This document shows positions 58,073 to 64,000 of a DNA stretch of 64,000 nucleotides, one piece after another (position 1 is the first letter of the stretch; each line of letters starts with the position of its first letter). The stretch is taken from assembly GCF_029626155.1 (NCBI RefSeq), contig NZ_JARUBL010000001.1, positions 2,108,001 through 2,172,000 of the forward strand, read 5' to 3'. Both the position numbers and the translations under genes were made by a program. Origin of the DNA: Solwaraspora sp. WMMD1047 (GTDB lineage Bacteria > Actinomycetota > Actinomycetes > Mycobacteriales > Micromonosporaceae). Under the pieces are notes generated by a model. That model was not told where the DNA came from and searched no databases. It saw only the letters and a list, made by a program, of their open reading frames with translations.

Positions 58073-59005
58073 ATGCCAACGGCCCCGACCTCCGTCGGCC
58101 GCCGAGGAAGGCGTACGGCCGCACCGTACGCGTTCCTCGCCCCGGCGGTGATCCTGTTCGTCCTCACCTTCCTGCTCCCGATCGGGTACGCCGGCTACCT
58201 GAGCCTGCACAAGATCCAGGTGACCGGTCTGGGCCTCGGCCGGGGCGCTCGCAGCCAGGTCTTCGCCGGCCTGGAGAACTACCGCGCCGCCGCCACCGAC
58301 GAGCAGCTGTGGTCCGGCGCGCTGCGGGTGCTCGGCTACGGGGCGCTGCTGGTGCCGGTCATGCTCGGTCTGGCCCTGCTCTTCGCCCTGCTGCTGGACC
58401 GGCCCCGGGTCGGCCTGCGGAGCTTCTCCCGAATCTCGATCTTCCTGCCGTACGCCGTCCCGGCGGTCATCGCCAGCCTGCTCTGGGGGTTTCTCTACCT
58501 GCCGGCGATGAGCCCGCTCAACTGGCTGCTGGCCCGCTTCGGGCTGCCCGAACCGGACCTGCTCGGCACCGGCACGGTCTTCTACTCGGTGGTCAACATC
58601 GCGCTCTGGGGCGGCGTCGGGTTCAACATGATCGTCCTGTTCACCGCCCTGCGGGCGATCCCGGCGGAGCTGTACGAGTCGGCCCGCCTGGACGGCTGCG
58701 GGGAGTGGCAGATCGCCTTCCGGATCAAGATCCCGCTGCTCGCCCCGGCGATCGTGATGACCACGGTCTTCACGATGATCGCCACCCTCCAGGTGTTCAG
58801 CGAGCCGATGACGCTGCGGCCGCTGACCAACTCGATCTCGTCGAGCTGGACCCCGTTGATGAAGATCTACAGCGACGCCTTCGCCACCGACGACCGGTTC
58901 CTGGCCGCCGCGAGCTCCGTGCTAATCGCGGCGATCACGCTGGTGCTGTCGTTCGGGTTCCTGCGGCTGGTGCAGCGCCGGGCGTTCGGTCAGGAGCAGC
59001 AATGA
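58073..59005 (+). CDS. ABC transporter permease (MalF-like)
   Basis: A 310-residue membrane protein with six hydrophobic segments (first AFLAPAVILFVLTFLLP). The EAA loop is ELYESARLDGCGEWQIAFRIKIPLLAP, which contacts the ATPase. It forms the translocation pore with the next gene product. The ATG at 58073 lies 37 bp after the binding-protein gene, and its end overlaps the next gene by ATGA. No ATPase gene is near, so a shared MsiK-type ATPase encoded elsewhere must energise it, as is usual in Streptomyces and relatives. Confidence 0.92.
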   Translation: MPTAPTSVGRRGRRTAAPYAFLAPAVILFVLTFLLPIGYAGYLSLHKIQVTGLGLGRGARSQVFAGLENYRAAATDEQLWSGALRVLGYGALLVPVMLGLALLFALLLDRPRVGLRSFSRISIFLPYAVPAVIASLLWGFLYLPAMSPLNWLLARFGLPEPDLLGTGTVFYSVVNIALWGGVGFNMIVLFTALRAIPAELYESARLDGCGEWQIAFRIKIPLLAPAIVMTTVFTMIATLQVFSEPMTLRPLTNSISSSWTPLMKIYSDAFATDDRFLAAASSVLIAAITLVLSFGFLRLVQRRAFGQEQQ

Positions 59006-59874
59006 CCGTGCATACCCGTCCGGAGACCCGCCGGGCGCCGCACCGGCCCCGGCCCAGCCTGCTGCCGACGATCGTGCTGCTGGTCGGCGCGTTCTACTGC
59101 CTGCTGCCGGTCGCCTGGGTGGTGGCCGCCTCGACCAAGGCCGGTTCGACGCTCTTCACCAGCTTCACCTTCGCGCCCAGCACCTCGCTGCTGGACAACG
59201 TCGCCGAGCTGTCCGCCTACGGCGGCGGGCTGTTCTGGCGGTGGATGTTCAACACCGCCCTCTACGCCGGGGTCGGCGCCCTGCTCTCGGCGGGGCTCTC
59301 CGGCCTGAGCGGCTACACGCTGGCCAAGTACCGGTTCGCCGGCCGGTCGACGATCTTCAACGTGCTGCTCGCCGGGGTGCTGGTGCCGGGCATCACGCTC
59401 GCCGTCCCGCAGTACCTGCTGCTGGCAAAGGTCGGGCTCACCGACACCTACTGGTCGGTGCTGCTGCCCAGCATCATCAGCCCGTACGGCATCTACCTGG
59501 CCCGGATCTACGCGGCGGCGGCCGTACCGGACAGCGTGCTGGAGGCGGCCCGCACCGACGGGGCGGGGGAGTGGCGGATCTTCCGGACGGTGGCGCTGCC
59601 GATGATGGTGCCGGGACTGATCACGGTCTTCCTGTTCCAGTTCGTGGCGATCTGGAACAACTTCCTGCTGCCGTTCATCATGCTCTCCGACGACGACAAG
59701 TTCCCGGTGACGCTGGGCCTCTACACGCTGCTCAACCAGGGCTCCACCACCCCGGCGCTGTACAGTCTGGTCATCACCGGATCGCTGTTGTCGATCATCC
59801 CGCTGGTGGCGCTCTTCCTCTCCCTGCAGCGGTACTGGCGCATCGACCTGCTGTCCGGGTCGATCAAGGCGTAG
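59002..59874 (+). CDS. ABC transporter permease (MalG-like)
   Basis: A 290-residue protein with six membrane segments. The EAA loop is VLEAARTDGAGEWRIFRTVALPMMVPG, and the conserved start is LLVGAFYCLLPVAWVVAASTK. It pairs with the MalF-like permease, to which it is coupled by ATGA overlap. The C-terminus (YWRIDLLSGSIKA) is typical of carbohydrate importers of the CUT1 class. Confidence 0.92.
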   Translation: MTVHTRPETRRAPHRPRPSLLPTIVLLVGAFYCLLPVAWVVAASTKAGSTLFTSFTFAPSTSLLDNVAELSAYGGGLFWRWMFNTALYAGVGALLSAGLSGLSGYTLAKYRFAGRSTIFNVLLAGVLVPGITLAVPQYLLLAKVGLTDTYWSVLLPSIISPYGIYLARIYAAAAVPDSVLEAARTDGAGEWRIFRTVALPMMVPGLITVFLFQFVAIWNNFLLPFIMLSDDDKFPVTLGLYTLLNQGSTTPALYSLVITGSLLSIIPLVALFLSLQRYWRIDLLSGSIKA

Positions 59875-59937
59875 GGCGGGGTGCGCCGCGATCCCGGTCG
59901 GTCCCGCCAAGCGCATCCGCAGCACCGTGAGGACGAT

Positions 59938-60972
59938 GTGACCGTGGCCGAGCCGGACCGCACCCAGCACCGCCCGCAGCGGGCCCGACCGACGATGGAC
60001 GACGTCGCGGTGGTCGCCGGGGTCTCCCGGGGCACCGTCTCCCGGGTGCTCAACGGCGGGCACAACGTGAGCGGGCCGGCGCTGGAGGCGGTGCAGCGGG
60101 CGATCCGCAAGACCGGGTACGTGATCAACCAGCACGCCCGGAGCCTGGTCACCCAGCGGTCGGACTCGGTCGCCTTCATCCTGTCGGAGCCGCAGGACCG
60201 GCTCTTCGAGGATCCCAACTTCAACATCCTGCTGCGCGGCTGCACCCAGGAGCTGGCCCGCCACGACATCACCCTGCTGCTGACCATCGCCGGCACCCAG
60301 GAGGACCGCAAGCGGGTCGGCCGGTACGTCACCGCCGGCCACGTGGACGGGGCGCTGCTGGTCTCCACCCACGCCGGCAACCCGCTGCTGGACGAGCTGA
60401 AGCGGCGCGGGCTGCCGTTCGTGACCTGCGGCCGGCCGCTCGGCCACGAACGCGACTGCAGCTGGGTGGCGGCCGACGACCGGGACGGCGCCCGGCAGAT
60501 GGTCAGCTATCTGCGCTCCCGGGGGCACCGCACGATCGGCACCATCACCGGGCCGCTGGACACCCCGGGCGGCGTCGACCGGCTCGCCGGCTACCACGAC
60601 GTGCTCGGCGACGCCGACCCCCGGCTGGTGGTCACCGGCGACTACACCCACGCCGCCGGCGAGGCGGCGATGGAGCAGCTGCTGCGGCAGGCCCCCGACC
60701 TCGACGCGGTCTTCGTCAGCTCCGACCTGATGGCGCCGGGCGCCATCGCCGCGCTGCACCGGGCGGGCAAGCGGGTCCCGGACGACGTGGCGGTCGGCGG
60801 CTTCGACGACTCCAAGATCGCGACCGCCTCGGTGCCGCCGCTGACCACCATCCGCCAGCCCTGGGCCCGGCTCAGCGCGGAGATGGTCCGGTTGCTGCTG
60901 GGGCATCTGGCCGGCGGGTCGCCGGCCGCCGTCATCCTGCCGACCGAACTGGTCGTCCGCGACTCGGCCTGA
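59938..60972 (+). CDS. LacI-family transcriptional regulator of the galactan locus
   Basis: A 344-residue repressor. The HTH is TMDDVAVVAGVSRGTVSRVLNGGHNVSGPALEAVQRAI, about residues 18-58, with the hinge helix after it. The ligand-binding domain has ADDRDGARQMVSYLRSRGHRTIGTITG and VGGFDDSKIATASVPPLTTIRQP. The GTG at 59938 has GAGGAC at a good distance. It probably binds the operators at 54294-54385 and 56649-56662 and is released by galactose or a galactooligosaccharide. It is 63 bp after the last permease gene and may be co-transcribed, giving feedback control. Confidence 0.92.
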   Translation: MTVAEPDRTQHRPQRARPTMDDVAVVAGVSRGTVSRVLNGGHNVSGPALEAVQRAIRKTGYVINQHARSLVTQRSDSVAFILSEPQDRLFEDPNFNILLRGCTQELARHDITLLLTIAGTQEDRKRVGRYVTAGHVDGALLVSTHAGNPLLDELKRRGLPFVTCGRPLGHERDCSWVAADDRDGARQMVSYLRSRGHRTIGTITGPLDTPGGVDRLAGYHDVLGDADPRLVVTGDYTHAAGEAAMEQLLRQAPDLDAVFVSSDLMAPGAIAALHRAGKRVPDDVAVGGFDDSKIATASVPPLTTIRQPWARLSAEMVRLLLGHLAGGSPAAVILPTELVVRDSA

Positions 60973-61046
60973 CCGGCCGCCCCGGTCCGGTCGGCGGCGC
61001 CCGCGCCTGACCGGTCCCGGCCCGGACGTCAGCCCGGTGGCCGGCG

Positions 61047-61493
61047 TCAGCGGTACATCAGCGAGCCCGGCGTGGTCAGGATCTCGCCCGTCTCCAGCCA
61101 GGTCTTCAGGCCGGAGAGGATCATCGGCCAGCCGCCGTAGAGCTCGTCGTTCGCGCCGTCGCGCAGCTCGTCGTGGACCACGGTCAACCGGCAGGAGTCG
61201 CCGACCGGCTCGATCTCCCAGGTGACCCGGGAGGTGCCCTCCTCGCGTACCTGGTCGCTCCAGAGCGCGCGCAGCGTGTGCACCAACCGGCGGGGCGGGT
61301 CGATCGTGAGCACCTCGCCCTCGCCGAGCAGCCCGTCGGCGTTCGGGTGGGTCATCCGCAGGGCCGACCCGGCGGTCCAGTCCGAGTGGACCCGGGAGCC
61401 GAAGTTGTATCTGCTGCGGATCTCGCTGTCGGTGATCGCTTCCCAGAGCCGCTCCGGGGTGGTGCGGATGTAGATCTCGAACATCTTCTCCAT
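61047..61493 (-). CDS. SRPBCC/AHSA1-family protein
   Basis: A 148-residue START-fold protein: FEIYIRTTPERLWEAITDSEIRSRYNFG, then GEGEVLTIDPPRRLVHTLRALWS, SRVTWEIEPVGDSCRLTVVHDELR and GGWPMILSGLKTWLETG. Such proteins bind hydrophobic small molecules and are often encoded together with an ArsR repressor. Here no ArsR gene is next to it, but an ArsR-like palindrome lies upstream. GGAGG before the ATG at 61493 fixes the start. Confidence 0.85.
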   Translation of the reverse strand: MEKMFEIYIRTTPERLWEAITDSEIRSRYNFGSRVHSDWTAGSALRMTHPNADGLLGEGEVLTIDPPRRLVHTLRALWSDQVREEGTSRVTWEIEPVGDSCRLTVVHDELRDGANDELYGGWPMILSGLKTWLETGEILTTPGSLMYR

Positions 61494-61535
61494 GGGGTCC
61501 TCCACGTGCCTCGTCGCGTCTGCCGTCGAGATTAG

Positions 61536-61551
61536 GTGACCAAATGGTCAC
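61536..61551. promoter_or_regulatory. 16-bp palindrome, probable ArsR-type operator
   Basis: GTGACC-AAAT-GGTCAC is a perfect inverted repeat 43 bp upstream of the SRPBCC start. Sites with CCAAATGG or similar centres are common before SRPBCC genes controlled by ArsR repressors. The regulator would have to be encoded elsewhere. Confidence 0.6.
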
Positions 61552-61627
61552 ATGTCAACGATGGCGCGGCGGCCCGGAACGTGAATTCGGGTCCGCTCCG
61601 CCCCGGGTGATCTGGCACGCTGGAAGC

Positions 61628-62467
61628 GTGCTGATGGCGCCGGTGCGGCAACTGGGAGAGACGGAACGCGGCGCGGTCGAACGGCTGCTCGACCGGGACC
61701 CGTTCGCCGCGGCGCAGGTCGCCGAGCGGGTCGCCGAGCACGGCCTGAGCTGGTGGCGGGCCGACGGCCGGGTGCTCGGCTACGGCGCCCGGCGGCGGGT
61801 CGAGTCGCTCTGCTGGCTCGGCGGTCACGTCACCCCGGTGCACGCCTCCGCGCCCGCGATCGCCGCCTTCGCCGACCTGCTCGGCGGCGAGGAACGGGTC
61901 TGTTCATCGATCGTGGGCAGCGCCGACGCGGTGCTCGCCCTCTGGGACCGGCTCGCCCCGCACTGGGGACCGGCCCGCGACGTCCGCCCCAACCAGCCGC
62001 TGCTCGCCACCGACGTGCCGCCCGGCATCTCGGCCGATCCCGAGGTCCGACCGGTCCGCCCGGCCGAACTCGACCGGCTCTTCCCGGCCGCGGTCGCCAT
62101 GTACACCGAGGAGGTCGGCGTCTCGCCGCTGGCCGAGGACGGCGGCCACAGCTACCGCCGCCGCCTCACCGACCTGGTCCGGGCCCGCCGGGCGTACGCC
62201 CGGTTCGTCGACGGCCAGGTGGTGTTCAAGGCCGAACTCGCCGTCGTCACCCGGCGCACCGCCCAGGTCCAGGGGGTCTGGGTCGACCCGGCCTGGCGCG
62301 GCCGGGGCATCGCGGCGGCGGCGATGGCAACCGTGGTGCGCGACGCGCTGGACCGGGTGGCCCCGACGGTCAGCCTCTACGTCAACGACTTCAACGTGCC
62401 CGCCCGCCGGGTCTACGCCCGGTGTGGCTTCCGCCCGGTCGGCACCTTCGCCACCATCCTCTTCTGA
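61628..62467 (+). CDS. Two-domain GNAT acetyltransferase (DUF4081 plus GNAT)
   Basis: A 279-residue protein. The first half (ERGAVERLLDRDPFAAAQVAERVAEHGL, RVLGYGARRRVESLCWLGGHVTPV) is the DUF4081-type partial GNAT domain; the second half is an active-looking GNAT with VQGVWVDPAWRGRGIAAAAMATVV and YVNDFNVPARRVYARCGFRPVGTFATILF. In Mycobacterium and several other actinobacteria the orthologue (Rv2867c-type) directly follows ispG. Here ispG is 38.8 kb away. The start is GTG at 61628. The acceptor is unknown. Confidence 0.85.
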   Translation: MLMAPVRQLGETERGAVERLLDRDPFAAAQVAERVAEHGLSWWRADGRVLGYGARRRVESLCWLGGHVTPVHASAPAIAAFADLLGGEERVCSSIVGSADAVLALWDRLAPHWGPARDVRPNQPLLATDVPPGISADPEVRPVRPAELDRLFPAAVAMYTEEVGVSPLAEDGGHSYRRRLTDLVRARRAYARFVDGQVVFKAELAVVTRRTAQVQGVWVDPAWRGRGIAAAAMATVVRDALDRVAPTVSLYVNDFNVPARRVYARCGFRPVGTFATILF

Positions 62468-62477
62468 GCCCGGCGGC

Positions 62478-63221
62478 TCAGTCGCGGCGGTGGCGGGTCA
62501 GCGCCAGTGCGGTGCCGACCAGCCAACCGGCGATCACGAGCAGCAGCAGCCGCTCCAGCACGCCGACCACGGTGCCCCGGCCGAGCCCGAGCATGGCCAG
62601 CCCGACCAGGGCCGACAGCGGCAGCGCCGCCAGGACCGCCGCCCGGGCCAGCCGGCCGACGACGGCGGGCGGGGCCGGCAGCCGATCGACCAGGCCGGTC
62701 ACCCACGGCGGCAGGGGCAGCCGGGCGATCCCGGCCGGCAGGGTGCGGCCGGCATCCCGGAGCAGCCGGTCCACCCCGGGCGGCCGGGCCGGATCGGCGG
62801 GCACCGGTGCGACGGCCAGCGCCAGCATCGCGAAGACGCAGCAGGCCACCGCGGCGATGCTCGCCGCGCCGTGCACCAGGTCGGCGGTGGTGGCCGACTC
62901 GAACGGCGGCAGCGGGCAGCCCACGCTGCAGTTCACCGTCGCCGACACCGCGGTGCCGCCCGCCGCGGCGGCGAGCAGCCCGGCCGCCATCCGCGGCGCT
63001 CCCGGCAGCGCCGCGGCGAGCAGCAGCAGCGCCACCGCCAACCCCAGCACCCCCGACCGGTACGCGGTCGCGTAGTCGCTGCCGGCGATGCCGGCCTCGC
63101 TGACGTACCCGGTCGGACCCGGACCCGGACCGGCGACGACCGCGACCGCCACCGCGGCCGTGCCGGCCAGCGCGCAGCCGGCGGCACCCCAGCCGGCCGC
63201 CCGGCGGAGCGGCTCAGCCAC
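62478..63221 (-). CDS. Integral membrane protein, DUF998-like
   Basis: A 247-residue membrane protein with about six hydrophobic segments: AAGCALAGTAAVAVAVVAG, GVLGLAVALLLLAAALP, MAAGLLAAAAGGTAVSATV, ASIAAVACCVFAMLALAV, AVLAALPLSALVGLAMLG and LLLLVIAGWLVGTALAL. The pattern DYATAYRSG...NCSVGCP fits DUF998 proteins, whose function is unknown. It overlaps the end of the upstream GST-like gene by 8 bp on the same strand, so they are probably co-transcribed. Confidence 0.65.
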   Translation of the reverse strand: MAEPLRRAAGWGAAGCALAGTAAVAVAVVAGPGPGPTGYVSEAGIAGSDYATAYRSGVLGLAVALLLLAAALPGAPRMAAGLLAAAAGGTAVSATVNCSVGCPLPPFESATTADLVHGAASIAAVACCVFAMLALAVAPVPADPARPPGVDRLLRDAGRTLPAGIARLPLPPWVTGLVDRLPAPPAVVGRLARAAVLAALPLSALVGLAMLGLGRGTVVGVLERLLLLVIAGWLVGTALALTRHRRD

Positions 63222-64000
63222 GCCCGTGCGGAACCGTCCACCCGGACAGGTCCGGGCCCAGCGGCACGATCCCGGTCGGGTTGATCGCCGGATGGGTGCC
63301 GTAGTAGTGCCGCTTGATGTGGTCGAAGTCGACGGTGTCGCCGAACCCGGGCGTCTGGAACAGATCCCGGGCGTACGCCCAGAGCACCGGCAGTTCGGTC
63401 AGCTTCCGCAGGTTGCACTTGAAATGGCCGTGGTAGACCGCGTCGAACCGGACCAGCGTGGTGAACAGCCGCACGTCCGCCTCGGTGATCGCGTCCCCCA
63501 TCAGGTACCGGCGGTCGGTCAGCCGGCTGGAGAGGTCGTCCAGTCGGTCGAAGAGAGTCCGCACCGACCGCTGGTAACCCCGCTGGGAGGTGGCGAATCC
63601 ACACAGGTACACGCCGTTGTTCACCTCGTGGTACAGCACCTCCATCAGCTCGTCGAGCTCGGCCCGCAGCGGCTCCGGATACAGGTCCGGGGCGCCGGGG
63701 CGGTGCAGCGGACCCCACCGGGTGGACAGGTCGAGGGTCAACTGGGGGAAGTCGTTGCTGACCACCCGGCCGGTCACCGTGTCGACAAGCGCCGGGACGG
63801 TGACCCGGCCGGCGAAGTCGGGATCGGTCGCCCGGTACGCCTCCGCCAGGTACTCGATGCCGAGCACCGGGTCGCGACCGTCCGGATCGAGGGAGAACCG
63901 CCAGCCCCGGTCGTCGCGGATCGGGTCCACCGTAGCCAGCGAGATCGCCTCGTCCAGGCCGAGCAGGCCGCGTACGATCCGGACCCGGTGCGCCCACGGG
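63214..64000 (-). CDS. ECM4/YqjG-type glutathione S-transferase-like enzyme (N-terminus outside window)
   Basis: About 262 residues are visible. The thioredoxin-like part enters the window just after its active site (AHRVRIVRGLLGLDEAISLATVDP), and the C-terminal helical domain follows with NNGVYLCGFATSQRGYQ and DVRLFTTLVRFDAVYHGHFKCN. This is the pattern of glutathionyl-hydroquinone reductases. The organism should use mycothiol rather than glutathione, so the thiol substrate is uncertain. The expected CPWA motif lies beyond the window end. Confidence 0.85.
   Translation of the reverse strand, partial: PWAHRVRIVRGLLGLDEAISLATVDPIRDDRGWRFSLDPDGRDPVLGIEYLAEAYRATDPDFAGRVTVPALVDTVTGRVVSNDFPQLTLDLSTRWGPLHRPGAPDLYPEPLRAELDELMEVLYHEVNNGVYLCGFATSQRGYQRSVRTLFDRLDDLSSRLTDRRYLMGDAITEADVRLFTTLVRFDAVYHGHFKCNLRKLTELPVLWAYARDLFQTPGFGDTVDFDHIKRHYYGTHPAINPTGIVPLGPDLSGWTVPHGRG

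Overview
The window is high-GC actinobacterial chromosome. The dxr - intramembrane protease - ispG cluster, the XRE/DUF397 regulator pair, F420-type luciferase-like oxidoreductases, frequent GTG starts and strong SD sequences suggest Micromonosporaceae (Micromonospora-like), inferred without any search.

Layout. 1-11.2 kb: an unassigned biosynthetic cluster read outward from a 112-bp intergenic region. Leftward it holds a 2OG-Fe(II) oxygenase, PLP aminotransferase, cupin-like protein, two ATP-grasp ligases around an MFS exporter, and a dehydrogenase cut by the window edge. Rightward it holds a BtpA-family protein, a SIS protein, a carrier protein and an AMP ligase. 11.2-19.1 kb: GNAT, LLM oxidoreductase, a mutarotase-like protein lacking the catalytic Glu, and divergent genes for a non-actinobacterial-looking LeuRS and a degenerate ValRS-like protein, plausibly self-resistance or product-related enzymes. 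19.2-22.9 kb: conserved MEP-pathway cluster dxr-rip-ispG. 22.9-39.5 kb: accessory and regulatory genes (PadR with its palindrome, ECF sigma plus YCII protein, XRE/DUF397, Uma2 fragment, ArsR-like, GyrI-like, VapBC, HxlR) with several decayed genes.

39.5-41.4 kb is the most unusual region. Between a Pth2-type peptidyl-tRNA hydrolase gene and a conserved unknown gene (I recall the family name DUF7873), two tandem minus-strand RNAs of about 134 and 137 nt fold as tRNAs whose halves are in swapped order: T-arm, acceptor stem closed by a short loop, D-arm, with the anticodon-position stem running into a long terminal helix. This is the architecture of YrlA-type bacterial Y RNAs (tRNA mimics). No Ro60/TROVE gene is present in the window.

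41.5-51 kb: unknown membrane protein, sulfotransferase, secreted PIG-L deacetylase, MazF-like protein, secreted serine hydrolase, and a coupled patatin/membrane-kinase gene pair. 51-61 kb: a galactan-utilisation regulon with two GH53 galactanases, a GH42 beta-galactosidase, an ABC importer without its ATPase, and a LacI regulator with three matching operators. 61-64 kb: SRPBCC protein, a two-part GNAT, a DUF998 membrane protein and a GST/ECM4-like enzyme cut by the window end.
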